From contig CAIRNV010000256.1 in the NCBI GenBank assembly GCA_903880005.1, positions 1 to 40,604 on the forward strand: a stretch of DNA of 40,604 bases. The letters are read 5' to 3'. The position numbers were made by a program, and so were the translations under genes. Shown in pieces: positions 28,446 through 38,007 of the stretch. Within the stretch, counting starts at the first letter, position 1. Every line of letters starts with the position of its first letter. Under the pieces are notes generated by a model. It did not search any database. It saw only the letters and a list, made by a program, of their open reading frames with translations, and had not been told where the DNA came from. The DNA is from an uncultured Verrucomicrobiota bacterium (GTDB taxonomy: Bacteria; Verrucomicrobiota; Verrucomicrobiia; Limisphaerales; UBA9464).

Positions 28446-29393
28446 ATGAACGCGACGACATGGATTCATTTTGGTGGGCTCGGCCGCTTGGCGGTCGCGG
28501 CATTCTTGGCATGGACGGCCTCGGCCTGCGCACGAGGCGCGGACCCGGCGGTGCGTCACTCCTTTGCGGCGTTCGGGGGTGAGACGCGCATCGTGGGGGA
28601 GGACGGGACGGTGCAGTGGAGGTATCCCGAGGGCACGCGCGACGGATGGGTGCTTCCCAACGGCAACCTCCTGCTGACGTTGAGCCGCAGCGACCGCCAC
28701 AAGGGCGGCGCCGTGCGGGAGGTCACGCGGTCGGGCGACGTCGTGTTTCACTGGGAAGGGACACAGGAGGAGGTCAACACGTGCCAGCGGATCGGCAAGG
28801 ACCGCGTGATGGCGGTGGAGGCGGGTCCGCGCCCGCGCGTGGTCGTGTTGGATGCCAAGGGCTCCGTGGTCCTTGAACGCCCGCTCTCGTGCCAATCCAC
28901 CAACCATCACATGGAGAGCCGCATGACGCGCTCGCTTGCCAACGGGCGGTTCATCGTCCCCCAGTTGCTGGACAAGGTGGTTCGTGAGTATGGCCCCGAC
29001 GGTAAGGTGGCGTGGGAGTACCGGACGCCGGAGAACCCGCCCGAGTGCTGGCCCTTCACGGCGATTCGATCCAGCAATGGCCGCACGCTCGTGACGTTGA
29101 CCCATGGCAACCGCGTCGTGGAGGTGGATCGCTCCGGCAAGGAGACGTGGTCGCTGGACAACGCCGACCTGCCGGGCCCGTGGCTGAAGGACCCCTGCGG
29201 CGCGCAACGGCTCGCGAACGGCAACGTGGTGATCACCAGCTACGGCGCAGGGGACCAAAAGGTGAAGCTTCTGGAGGTGGATCGTCGCAAGCGCGTGGTG
29301 TGGACCCACGAGGAATCACGCCCGGGCGGCATCCACCACTTCCAGGTGCTCACGACGAACGGTCGCAAGGAGCCTTGGCCGGCCCTGCGTTGA
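28446..29393 (+). CDS. secreted beta-propeller (PQQ/arylsulfotransferase-like repeat) protein
   Basis: Repeated blade-like motifs NGNLLLTLS, NGRFIVPQ, NGRTLVTLTHGNRVVEVDRSGKETW, NGNVVITSYG. Confidence 0.75.
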   Translation: MNATTWIHFGGLGRLAVAAFLAWTASACARGADPAVRHSFAAFGGETRIVGEDGTVQWRYPEGTRDGWVLPNGNLLLTLSRSDRHKGGAVREVTRSGDVVFHWEGTQEEVNTCQRIGKDRVMAVEAGPRPRVVVLDAKGSVVLERPLSCQSTNHHMESRMTRSLANGRFIVPQLLDKVVREYGPDGKVAWEYRTPENPPECWPFTAIRSSNGRTLVTLTHGNRVVEVDRSGKETWSLDNADLPGPWLKDPCGAQRLANGNVVITSYGAGDQKVKLLEVDRRKRVVWTHEESRPGGIHHFQVLTTNGRKEPWPALR

Positions 29394-29408
29394 TCGAGGT
29401 CATTCCGG

Positions 29409-29891
29409 TTAGCAGCTCGTCGGGACCTCCTGCAACACCTTCACGGTGTGCGGGATGGCACCCAGGACGAATCCAAGGCAATCCACGGCCCCGGCCGGCT
29501 TGCCAGGCAGGCAAATCACCAGCGTGGGCCCGACGGCGGCCGCCAGGCATCGCGACAGGATCGCGTTGGGCGTCAGGGCGAGGCTTCGCATGCGCATGAC
29601 CTCGCCGAACCCCGGGATTTCGCGGTCGGCAATCGCACGAACGGCCTCGGGGGTGACGTCACGGCGCGACACGCCGGTGCCACCGGTCGTGAGGACCAGA
29701 TGGGAACCGCGGGCGATGCATTGCCGAATGGCGCGTTGGATGGCTGATGCGTCGTCGGGAACGATCTCCTCCGCGACGACGGCCCACCCGTTCTGGCTGG
29801 ACGCTTGGCGGAGGGCGGGGCCGCCAAGGTCCTCGTAGATGCCTTGGGATGCGCGGTCCGAGACGGTGACGATGCCAACGTGGATTTGCAT
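29409..29891 (-). CDS. molybdenum cofactor biosynthesis protein MogA/MoaB-like
   Basis: VGIVTVSDRASQGIYEDLGGPAL, HLVLTTGGTGVSRRDVTPEAVRAIADREIPGFGEVMR, VICLPGKPAGAVDCL. Confidence 0.94.
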   Translation of the reverse strand: MQIHVGIVTVSDRASQGIYEDLGGPALRQASSQNGWAVVAEEIVPDDASAIQRAIRQCIARGSHLVLTTGGTGVSRRDVTPEAVRAIADREIPGFGEVMRMRSLALTPNAILSRCLAAAVGPTLVICLPGKPAGAVDCLGFVLGAIPHTVKVLQEVPTSC

Positions 29892-30001
29892 GGGCGGACG
29901 CTACCGAGGAAGGGACGAGATGCCACGGCCGAAGCCGTAACGATTCAATTGGGGGACGGCGGCGGGGAATGAGCTGGGCAAGACCTTCCCGTAGGAAAGC
30001 A

Positions 30002-30031
30002 AAACGCCCGCCATGGAAGTGGCGGGCGTTT
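30002..30031 (-). terminator. Rho-independent terminator downstream of rpsI
   Basis: Perfect 11-bp stem AAACGCCCGCC (30002-30012) / GGCGGGCGTTT (30021-30031); minus-strand transcript continues TTTTGCTTTCC. Confidence 0.9.
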
Positions 30032-30049
30032 GCCGGTCGAGGCCTGGGC

Positions 30050-30445
30050 CTAGCGCTTGGAGAATTGGAAGCGCTTGCGGGCACCGGGCTGGCCGTACTT
30101 CTTGCGCTCGCGCATACGCGGGTCGCGGGTCAGCAAGCCCTCGGCCTTGAGAAGGGGACGCAGAGCGGCGTCGGCTTCGAGGAGGGCGCGTGCAATGCCA
30201 TGACGAACGGCACCCGCCTGGCCGGCGGGACCGCCGCCGGAAACATTGATGCGGACATCGTACTTGCCCGAGGTCGCGGTGGCGGCGAACGGCGCCAAGA
30301 CGGCCCCGCGATGCTGCTCGAGCGGGAAGTAGTTGTCGAAGGCGCGGCCGTTGACGGTGACGTTGCCGGTGCCGACGGCGAGGCGGACGCGGGCGGTGGA
30401 CGTCTTGCGACGACCGGTTCCGAGATACTCAGTGATCTGGGCCAT
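30050..30445 (-). CDS. rpsI: 30S ribosomal protein S9
   Basis: [18 protein letters not shown]-terminus [24 protein letters not shown]. Confidence 0.98.
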   Translation of the reverse strand: MAQITEYLGTGRRKTSTARVRLAVGTGNVTVNGRAFDNYFPLEQHRGAVLAPFAATATSGKYDVRINVSGGGPAGQAGAVRHGIARALLEADAALRPLLKAEGLLTRDPRMRERKKYGQPGARKRFQFSKR

Positions 30446-30492
30446 GGCTTGAAGCGGTAGGTGTGAGAAAGGGCGGGGAATCCAGAGGGGGC

Positions 30493-30927
30493 TCAGCCGG
30501 CGTAGGCCGTGACGACGGGTTGCTGGGCACCGTGAGGATGCTCGGCGCCCGGATAAACCTTGAGTTTGGTCAGGAGGCGGTCGCCCAGGCGGTTCTTCGG
30601 CAGCATGCCCTTCACCGCGTGCATGACGAGGCGCTCGGGATGCTTGGCGCGGACCTCGGCGACGGTGCGGTAGCGCTCGCCACCCTTCCACCCCGAGTAG
30701 CTCATGAAGGTCTTCGTCGTCTCCTTTTTGCCCGTCAGGACGACCTCGGCGGCATTGATGACGACGACGAAGTCGCCGGCATCCAGATGGGGGGTGTACG
30801 TGGGCTTGTCCTTGCCACGGAGTGCGTCTGAAACCTGGACGGCAAGGCGGCCAAGGACGGCTCCCTTGGCATCAATGATGCGCCATGCGCGGCGCTGCAC
30901 GTCGATCTTCGGCAAATGCGTCTTCAT
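30493..30927 (-). CDS. rplM: 50S ribosomal protein L13
   Basis: [48 protein letters not shown]. Confidence 0.98.
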   Translation of the reverse strand: MKTHLPKIDVQRRAWRIIDAKGAVLGRLAVQVSDALRGKDKPTYTPHLDAGDFVVVINAAEVVLTGKKETTKTFMSYSGWKGGERYRTVAEVRAKHPERLVMHAVKGMLPKNRLGDRLLTKLKVYPGAEHPHGAQQPVVTAYAG

Positions 30928-30954
30928 CTCGTTCCCAACAGAAAAGGGACGGCG

Positions 30955-30982
30955 GTTCTACCAGATGCGGAGGGCACGTCAA
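30955..30982 (-). promoter_or_regulatory. sigma-70-type promoter upstream of rplM-rpsI
   Basis: Minus strand TTGACG-(16 nt)-TAGAAC, -10 box about 28 nt from the rplM start. Confidence 0.5.
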
Positions 30983-31140
30983 CCTTGTTCCCCAACTCGT
31001 TCGCGACAAAACGTTGGCGAGTACGATCCACAAGGGATGCCGCGCTCGCGCAACGGGCCGCGCTGGAGGCGTCGCGCGACCATCCAGGAGGGTCCAATAC
31101 GAGGTTGGCAACCATCGCCAACGTGCATAGAAACGTTCCC

Positions 31141-31806
31141 ATGGGAACGAGGCGTGCAGCAAGCAGGTGGATTCGCTGGGTGGTTGCGGGGTGGATGGTG
31201 GCGTCGGCTTCGGCGTCGGCGCAGACCATGGGGTTGTTCACGTTTCCCCATGTGGACGCCCATCGGATGGGGATCCCCGGGGTAACGCGGCCGATGTGGA
31301 TGGCGGGACCCGCCATGATGGGAATGGGGATGGGCATGGGCGGCGGCATGGGGACGCCTGTGGTCAACCCGCATTGGACGGGTGCGGCGGCGATGTTCGC
31401 GCCGGAACTGTTGATGGGCCGAGGGATGCTTCAGGGGCAGGCGGGGGTGGTGTCCGGCGGCGGATTCGGGGCCAACGCTGGGATGTCCGGGCGTTGGGGG
31501 CAGGTGCCGCAGCGTCCTGCGGCCCCGGTGGCCATGGCGTCCGCGGCGTCGGCGACGCGGGCGACCGCGTCGGCGCGGTCGTCTTCGTTGGGAACGACGC
31601 CGGGCAACGAGGCGGGGAACGGCTCCCCTGCGGACGCCCGCTTGCTGGCCTTCCAGCAAGCGGAGGCGCGGAAGGGTTCGCCCGGCGCGCAGCGGGCCTT
31701 GGCGCTTCGATACGAGAAGGGGGACGGGGTTGAGGCCAGCGAGGAACTCGCGCGGGCGTGGAGGATGGCCGCCGAGCGCACGGAGAAGGCGGCGGGCCTG
31801 CCGTGA
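31141..31806 (+). CDS. secreted Met/Gly-rich protein with C-terminal Sel1-like repeat
   Basis: Signal-like WIRWVVAGWMVASASASA; MWMAGPAMMGMGMGMGGGMG; C-terminal Sel1-like KGSPGAQRALALRYEKGDGVEASEELARAWRMAAE. Confidence 0.65.
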   Translation: MGTRRAASRWIRWVVAGWMVASASASAQTMGLFTFPHVDAHRMGIPGVTRPMWMAGPAMMGMGMGMGGGMGTPVVNPHWTGAAAMFAPELLMGRGMLQGQAGVVSGGGFGANAGMSGRWGQVPQRPAAPVAMASAASATRATASARSSSLGTTPGNEAGNGSPADARLLAFQQAEARKGSPGAQRALALRYEKGDGVEASEELARAWRMAAERTEKAAGLP

Positions 31807-31932
31807 TGTCCCGGCCGCAGGCTTGCCGGTCAGGGCGAAGTGGATAGGATGCGGTTCGGGGCTTTGACGGTGCGTCCGTGACATGGGGTCGCGCTTCGCC
31901 GTCGGGATCGGGTTGGCGGGCATCATTCTTTT

Positions 31933-34900
31933 ATGCAGAAAAAACAGGGTTCGGGTCCGCGTCGGACATGGCTGCGCTGGGTTGCGGGCCTGCCGGTGGT
32001 CTTGGGGGTGGTTTACTTCGTCGGGACGAGCGGATGGTTTGTGAGGTCGGTGGTCTTGCCGCGGGTCGGTGATTCGCTGGGCGCCACGATCACGGCGGAG
32101 TCCGTGTCCCTGAGTCCTTGGTCTTCCTTGCAGGCCAGCGGCGTGCGGCTCGCGCCGAAGGGGGGCGAGCCATTGGTGGAGGTGGGGTCGGCGCTGGCGC
32201 GCTACAGCCTGTGGTCCATCCTGCGTGGCTCGATCGTCGTGGATGAGGTGGTTTTGGACCGCCCGGTGGTGACCGTGGTGGCAAGGAAGGGCGGGAAGAG
32301 CAACCTCGATGCCCTCATGTCCTCGATCCCGAAGTCCGCCCCGTCGAAGGCGAGCCGTCCGCCCACGTTGGCCATTCGCAACGTCAGCCTGAAGGGCGGG
32401 ATCGTCCGATTCGACCAAGAGGACGCCGGCGGGCATCGGATTCGCGCCGCCGCGACCGGCTTGGACGTGGCGCTGGACAAGTTGGTGTCGAACGAGCCCA
32501 TCCGGACGAAGGTGGGCGCGGGTTTGGAGTGGGAGACGAGCGGCGGGGTTGGGGATGGGAAGATGGCCGGGCGGGTCGATGGCGAGGTGGTCGCCCGGTT
32601 GAACGGGGAACTGGGGCTGGAAGGGATGTTTGGGATGGTGCGGCTGGACTTGCTCGATGCGTCGGGGGGGATGCAGCGGATGAAGGGGCTTGGGGCGACG
32701 TTGGATGTCGCGATGGGGACGACGACGCTCACCAACCTGGCCCTGAAGTTTGTGCAGGATGGCAAGACGATGGGCCAGCTCTCCGTGAAGGGGCAGCTCC
32801 GCCTGGCGGATTCGGAGGTCCGCCTGGCGTATGAGGTCCAAAGACTGGACGCGCGGGTCCTGGGTTTGTTGGGGGCGGTCGCGGGCGTGGACCTTGGGGA
32901 TGCCTCGATGACGGCGTCGGGACGCGTCGATTGGCTGGAGCGCGGGACGATGTTGGCGACGGACGGCACGTTGAACGTCGCGGCCTTGTCCGTCGGAACC
33001 CTGCGCGGGCGGACCAAGGCGGCCGACATCAGCGTGCAGCACCGCGCGGTCCTCAATCAGCGCACGAGGTCCCTGCTGGTCGAGCAGCTCAACCTTGGGG
33101 TGCGGCAAGGGGGCGCGACCCTGGTCAGCGGCTCGCTCGACAACGGCTTGAACATCTCGTGGGACAAGACCGCGCCGGGTTTCCGCGAGGCGACGTACAC
33201 CGTCAACGTGACGGGGCTCAACCTCGCAGACTGGGCGCCGATCCTGCCCTTGGAGGAGGTCCAAGGTGGCATGGAGGGCGTGGCGAGGGTGACGTTCGAC
33301 GACGCCGGCCGTTCCTGCGTTTTGAAGTTGGATGGGTCTGGCAAGGGCCTGGGGTTGGCGGCTGGAGGACGGCGCTACGAAGGGCTTGGGATGAAGGCGA
33401 GGGTGGTGGCGAGACTCCGGGACTTCGAGCGCTTCAACACGGACGCCTTCGAGCTGGAATTGAGGGCCGATGGGAGCCGTTTGGCCATGATCACGGGCAT
33501 TGCCGACGGGCAGGTCACCTCGGGAAAGCTGGGCGCGCAAGTGGACGTGGAGGTTCCCTTGGCAACCGCCCTGAAGCTGCATCCCATCGAGGCGGTGAAC
33601 CTTCGTGAAGGCACCCTCAAGGCAGGCTTGATGGTGAGCGTGCGTGGTGGCTTGGACCAAGCCGACACCGACTTGTCCATCAACGCGACGGACCTCTCAG
33701 GGCGCATCGGCGGCGTCGAACTGACCCGCTATCAGGCGTTGGTCGCGGCCACGGCCGGGCGCTCGGGCACGGCGATCGCCATTCGCAAGCTCAGCGTGTC
33801 CGGGCAATCCGGGGTCGATTCGGGTGGCAGCATCGAGTGCGTCGGCCAATACGACCTGGCCACCGAGAACGGCCAGTTGGACCTCAAGCTCATCGGGGTC
33901 AACCAAAGCATGCTCCAGCCCTTCGTCGCCCCCAGCCTCGCCCCCAACCGGCTCGTCACCTTGAACCTCGACCTCGAGGCCAAGGCCAACGTGACCAAGG
34001 GTGGCAAGGCCTCCGCCTCGGGCCGCGGCTCTCTCACCAAGGTCCTCGTCTCGCATCCTGACGGCCGCATCCCGGAGGTGCCGCTCGGCTTCGCCCTGGA
34101 CTTCGACGGCTCCACCGACGGCACCCTGACGGAGTTGCGTCGCGCCAACGTCTCCTTGGGCCCGACCGACCGTGCCACCAACCGCATCGAGATGACCGCC
34201 CTGGTCGATCTCGGCACGAACTCACCCCAGCCCTCGCGTGTCACGGTCAAGTCCACCAGCCTTGATCTCACGCCCCTCTACGAACTCCTTTCCTCCGCGA
34301 CGAACTCGGTCAAGTCCACCCCGTCCACCGGCGAGCCTGCCGCCGTCAAGCTGCCCATGCGCCAACTGACGGCGACCGTGGACATCCCCAAGCTGTACCT
34401 GCACGAAATCGACCTCTCCAACATCAGCGCCAAGGCCGTCGTGCAGGACAACGTCGTCTCGCTGGACGACGCGGCCCTTCGCTTCAACGGGGCGCCCGTC
34501 CAGGCCAAGGCCAAGGTGAATCTAGGGCTGCCCGGCTATGAGTACGCCCTGTCCCTCTCCGCGGACCGCATCCCCATCGCGCCCGTCGTCAACTCGCTCC
34601 TCCCCACCCTGCGCAACCTCGCCGAGGGCACCGTGATCGCGTCGGCCGACGTCCGCGGGGCGGGCGTCACGGGTTTGTCCCTCAAGAAGTCGTTGGCGGG
34701 ATTCGTCGATCTCCGGGCCACCAATTGCGAAATCCGGATCCCCACCGAGCCCATCCAGGTCCCCGCGCTGCTGTCGCGATACATCCCCATCCTCCCCGAG
34801 ACCATTCACCCCGCCGCCATCCTGACCCTCATTGGCAAGACCAGCGCGCTGGCGGAACCCTTCCGTGTCCTGGAGGCCCGCGCCGACATGGGCCAGGGCG

Positions 34901-35415
34901 TCATCAAGGTTTCCAACGCCCGCTTCCTCAGCGCCGCCATGGGCGTCCAGCTCGCGGGCGACATCCGCATCGCCGACGACTTGAACCAGTCCGTCCTCGA
35001 TCTCCCCATCGGCCTCGCCTTTGCCTCGGGCAACCAGCTCCCCGCCCTTCGCACCGTCGGGCGTGCTGCCGGCACCCTTCAGAAGCCCTCCTTCAAGCCC
35101 GACGTCCTGGGCCTCGGGGCCGTCGTGGGCTCGTTGACCCTCCCCGGCATCGGCAACGTCGGCACCAAGGCCACCGACGCCCTCAAGGCGGCGGGCAGCA
35201 ACCTCAACCAAGCCACCGGCGGCGTCCTCAACAAGGCCGCCTCCGCCGTCGATGCCGTCGCCAACCCGGATCCCAAGGCCCCGGGCAGTGCGTTCGGTGG
35301 CCTCATCAAGGGCGTTCTCCAGCCCGGTGCACAGCCCGGTGCCAAGCCCGACACCAATGCCCCGGCCAAGCCCGCCTTCATCGACCTGCTACCCGGCGGC
35401 AAAGGCAAGAAATGA
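31933..35415 (+). CDS. AsmA-like/DUF748-type large membrane-anchored protein
   Basis: N-terminal TM; SLGATITAESVSLSPWSSLQASGVRL, YSLWSILRGSIVVDEVVLDRPVVTVVARKGGKSNLDAL. Confidence 0.8.
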   Translation: MQKKQGSGPRRTWLRWVAGLPVVLGVVYFVGTSGWFVRSVVLPRVGDSLGATITAESVSLSPWSSLQASGVRLAPKGGEPLVEVGSALARYSLWSILRGSIVVDEVVLDRPVVTVVARKGGKSNLDALMSSIPKSAPSKASRPPTLAIRNVSLKGGIVRFDQEDAGGHRIRAAATGLDVALDKLVSNEPIRTKVGAGLEWETSGGVGDGKMAGRVDGEVVARLNGELGLEGMFGMVRLDLLDASGGMQRMKGLGATLDVAMGTTTLTNLALKFVQDGKTMGQLSVKGQLRLADSEVRLAYEVQRLDARVLGLLGAVAGVDLGDASMTASGRVDWLERGTMLATDGTLNVAALSVGTLRGRTKAADISVQHRAVLNQRTRSLLVEQLNLGVRQGGATLVSGSLDNGLNISWDKTAPGFREATYTVNVTGLNLADWAPILPLEEVQGGMEGVARVTFDDAGRSCVLKLDGSGKGLGLAAGGRRYEGLGMKARVVARLRDFERFNTDAFELELRADGSRLAMITGIADGQVTSGKLGAQVDVEVPLATALKLHPIEAVNLREGTLKAGLMVSVRGGLDQADTDLSINATDLSGRIGGVELTRYQALVAATAGRSGTAIAIRKLSVSGQSGVDSGGSIECVGQYDLATENGQLDLKLIGVNQSMLQPFVAPSLAPNRLVTLNLDLEAKANVTKGGKASASGRGSLTKVLVSHPDGRIPEVPLGFALDFDGSTDGTLTELRRANVSLGPTDRATNRIEMTALVDLGTNSPQPSRVTVKSTSLDLTPLYELLSSATNSVKSTPSTGEPAAVKLPMRQLTATVDIPKLYLHEIDLSNISAKAVVQDNVVSLDDAALRFNGAPVQAKAKVNLGLPGYEYALSLSADRIPIAPVVNSLLPTLRNLAEGTVIASADVRGAGVTGLSLKKSLAGFVDLRATNCEIRIPTEPIQVPALLSRYIPILPETIHPAAILTLIGKTSALAEPFRVLEARADMGQGVIKVSNARFLSAAMGVQLAGDIRIADDLNQSVLDLPIGLAFASGNQLPALRTVGRAAGTLQKPSFKPDVLGLGAVVGSLTLPGIGNVGTKATDALKAAGSNLNQATGGVLNKAASAVDAVANPDPKAPGSAFGGLIKGVLQPGAQPGAKPDTNAPAKPAFIDLLPGGKGKK

Positions 35416-36869
35416 GCCCATCACCCACCTCGCTCCCCCTCCAACCCGCCCTCGACTGGCTCGGCCACCATCAAGCCGACCTCGTCGAACGCCTTCGGGA
35501 CTACGTCCGCATCCCCTCGGTGAGCGCCCAGCCCGCGCACGCCCAGGACGTTCATCGTTGTGCCGAGTGGATCGCCGGGCGCTTTCGGTCTGCTGGCCTG
35601 TCCACGGTCGTCCACCCCACGCGCACCAACCCCATCGTGGTGGCGCGGACACCCAAGGTTGAGGGCGCGCCCACGTTTTTGGTGTACGGCCACTATGACG
35701 TCCAGCCGCCCGAGCCCTTCGACCTGTGGACCACGCCCCCCTTCGACCCGCAGGTCCGCGGCGACGACCTCTTTGGGCGCGGCTCCAGCGACAACAAGGG
35801 GCAGCACCTCGCGCATCTCCACGCCGCCGAGGCGTGCCTCGCCTCGGGCGTCGGCCTCCCCTGCAACTTGGTATTTCTCGTCGAAGGCGAGGAGGAGGTC
35901 GGCTCCAGTGCCCTCCAGGAGTTCCTTCCCCTTCACCGCAACGAGCTGGCCTGCGATGCCGTCGTCGTCTCGGACAACGGCATTCCCGACCTGGAGCACC
36001 CCGCCCTCACCTATGCCCTCCGGGGCATCGCCGCGTTGGAGGTCCGCATCGACGGCCCCTCCAAGGACCTTCACTCCGGGTTGTTTGGGGGCACCGTCGA
36101 GAACCCGGCCATGGCCTTGTGCCGGCTCTTGGCGCAGATGCGCGACGAGACCGGCCGCGTCACGGTCCCGGGGTTTTACGACGACGTCGTCGAGCTGTCC
36201 GCCTATGAGCGCGCGCAGCTCGCCCGCCTTCCCACGTCCCCGGCGGATTACCTCGCCTTGACCGGTTCCCCCGCGCTGTTTGGGGAGCCTGGACATACCC
36301 CGGAAGAGCAAAGGACCGCGCGTCCCACGTTCGAGATCAACGGCCTCACCAGCGGATACCAAGGCGAGGGAAGCAAGACCATCATCCCGGCCTGGGCCTC
36401 CGCGAAACTCACCCTCCGCCTCGTCGCCAACCAAGACCCCGGCCGTGTCATCGCCGCCGTCAAGGCCCACCTCGAGCGTTCCTGCCCCTCCACCGTCCGC
36501 ATCACCGTCCATCACGGGCATGGGGCCGTCCCCTACCTGATGTCTCCCGATGGACCCATGGCGGCCGCCGCGTTGGCCGCCTTGCAGGAGGGCTATGGCC
36601 ACCCCGGCCTCCTCATGCGCGAGGGCGGCAGCATCCCCATCGTGTCCGCGTTCCAGCGCCACCTCGGAGCCGACACCCTGCTGCTGGGCATGGCCTTGCC
36701 CGACGACAACGCGCACTCGCCCAACGAGAAGTTCAACCTGCGCTCCTACGCCTCGGGCATGCGCATGGCCGTCCATCTTTGGCCGCGCCTTGCCGCCGCC
36801 GCCCGCGTCGCGAATCCGGGACGATTCGGTCGCCATCAACCCGCCGGCGGTGCGGGCTCTGCCGCCTGA
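35412..36869 (+). CDS. M20/M25/M40 family metallo-dipeptidase
   Basis: YGHYDVQPPEPFDLWTTPPFDP, GRGSSDNKGQ, EGEEEVGS, DLHSGLFGG, EGGSIPIV; ATGA overlap with the AsmA-like gene. Confidence 0.95.
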   Translation: MSPSPTSLPLQPALDWLGHHQADLVERLRDYVRIPSVSAQPAHAQDVHRCAEWIAGRFRSAGLSTVVHPTRTNPIVVARTPKVEGAPTFLVYGHYDVQPPEPFDLWTTPPFDPQVRGDDLFGRGSSDNKGQHLAHLHAAEACLASGVGLPCNLVFLVEGEEEVGSSALQEFLPLHRNELACDAVVVSDNGIPDLEHPALTYALRGIAALEVRIDGPSKDLHSGLFGGTVENPAMALCRLLAQMRDETGRVTVPGFYDDVVELSAYERAQLARLPTSPADYLALTGSPALFGEPGHTPEEQRTARPTFEINGLTSGYQGEGSKTIIPAWASAKLTLRLVANQDPGRVIAAVKAHLERSCPSTVRITVHHGHGAVPYLMSPDGPMAAAALAALQEGYGHPGLLMREGGSIPIVSAFQRHLGADTLLLGMALPDDNAHSPNEKFNLRSYASGMRMAVHLWPRLAAAARVANPGRFGRHQPAGGAGSAA

Positions 36870-36918
36870 CAAGGGGCGTGCGAGGCTTCCCTTCCATCCG
36901 CCTGATTCCGGCCCACCC

Positions 36919-37920
36919 ATGAAGCCCACCGCGACGGGGTCCCCTCTCCCGGTCATCCTCCTCACCGGGTTTCTTGGTGCCGGCAAGACCACCCTTCTCC
37001 TCCGCTGGCTAGAGGAGGCGCCGTCCACCGGCCGCCGCATCGGCATCGTCATGAACGAGTTCGGCTCCGAAAGCGTCGATGGCCAGCTGGTTCGCCGTCC
37101 GGGCATCACCGTCACCCAGGTTGACGGCGGTTGCGTGTGCTGTGCCCCGGATGACTCGCTCGACCGCGCCTGTCGCTCGATGGCCCGCGAGGGCCAGTGC
37201 GACGACATCGTCCTCGAAGCCAGCGGCCTCGCCGACCCCGACAACGTCATCGACGTGTTGACGGATGCCGATCTCCTCGACGTCGTCCGCCTGCAGGCCG
37301 TCGTCACCGTCGTCGATGCCGCGTGGTTCCTCCGGCCCGAGGGTGGCGCCGGCGAACGCGTCCTCGTTCGCAGGCAGGCGGAGTACGCCGACGTCGTCGC
37401 CCTCTCCCGATGCGACCTGCTGGCGCCGGGCGAGGCGGAGGCCGTGGAGCAAGCGCTGCGCGCATGGAATGGCCGCGCGACGTTCGTCCGGTTGCCCTTC
37501 GGCCTGCCAGACCTGCCGGCCTTGCTGGCGCGCCCGGCCGCGCATTGCGTCGCCGACGACCCGCTGCCTTCGGGCCGCGGCCCGGCGTCGGGCGAACACC
37601 TGCATGCCCGGTACCGAAGTGTTTCGTGGCGATTCCCGGTGCCCATCCGGCGCGAGGCCTTCGAGACATGGCTCGCGTCGCTCGAACGTCATGGCGTCGC
37701 ACGGGCCAAGGGTTTCGTCCGCTTCGATTCCAGCCCCACGACCGTCCATGTCTTCCAGAAGACCCTGGGCCATCATTTCATCGAGAAGTTCCCGGCCAAG
37801 CCCGATCCCGAGACGTTTGGCGTCCTGATTGGATGCGGTCTCGACGTGGAGGCGCACCGGGCACGGGCCAGGATGTTGTGGGCGCCGACGAAGGCGATGC
37901 CGGGCCTTGCCGGCATGTGA
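36919..37920 (+). CDS. CobW/COG0523-family GTP-binding protein
   Basis: LLTGFLGAGKTTLLLRWL, VMNEFG, GGCVCCA (CxCC), EASGLADPDNV, C-terminal CobW_C-like region. Confidence 0.92.
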   Translation: MKPTATGSPLPVILLTGFLGAGKTTLLLRWLEEAPSTGRRIGIVMNEFGSESVDGQLVRRPGITVTQVDGGCVCCAPDDSLDRACRSMAREGQCDDIVLEASGLADPDNVIDVLTDADLLDVVRLQAVVTVVDAAWFLRPEGGAGERVLVRRQAEYADVVALSRCDLLAPGEAEAVEQALRAWNGRATFVRLPFGLPDLPALLARPAAHCVADDPLPSGRGPASGEHLHARYRSVSWRFPVPIRREAFETWLASLERHGVARAKGFVRFDSSPTTVHVFQKTLGHHFIEKFPAKPDPETFGVLIGCGLDVEAHRARARMLWAPTKAMPGLAGM

Positions 37921-38007
37921 CGACGGCCGATGCGGCGACCGCGTCCGAGTGGGCGGCATGGGTTGGGGCGCGGCAGGAGTTCGTGACGCGAGGCACCGGA
38001 GGGCTTG

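Noticed and set aside
30979-33660. 893-aa minus-strand ORF
   Set aside because: Antisense to the Sel1-like and AsmA-like genes; Arg/His/Pro-rich shadow translation without domain motifs.
35421-37646. 741-aa minus-strand ORF
   Set aside because: Antisense to the M20 peptidase and CobW-type GTPase, both with clear motifs.
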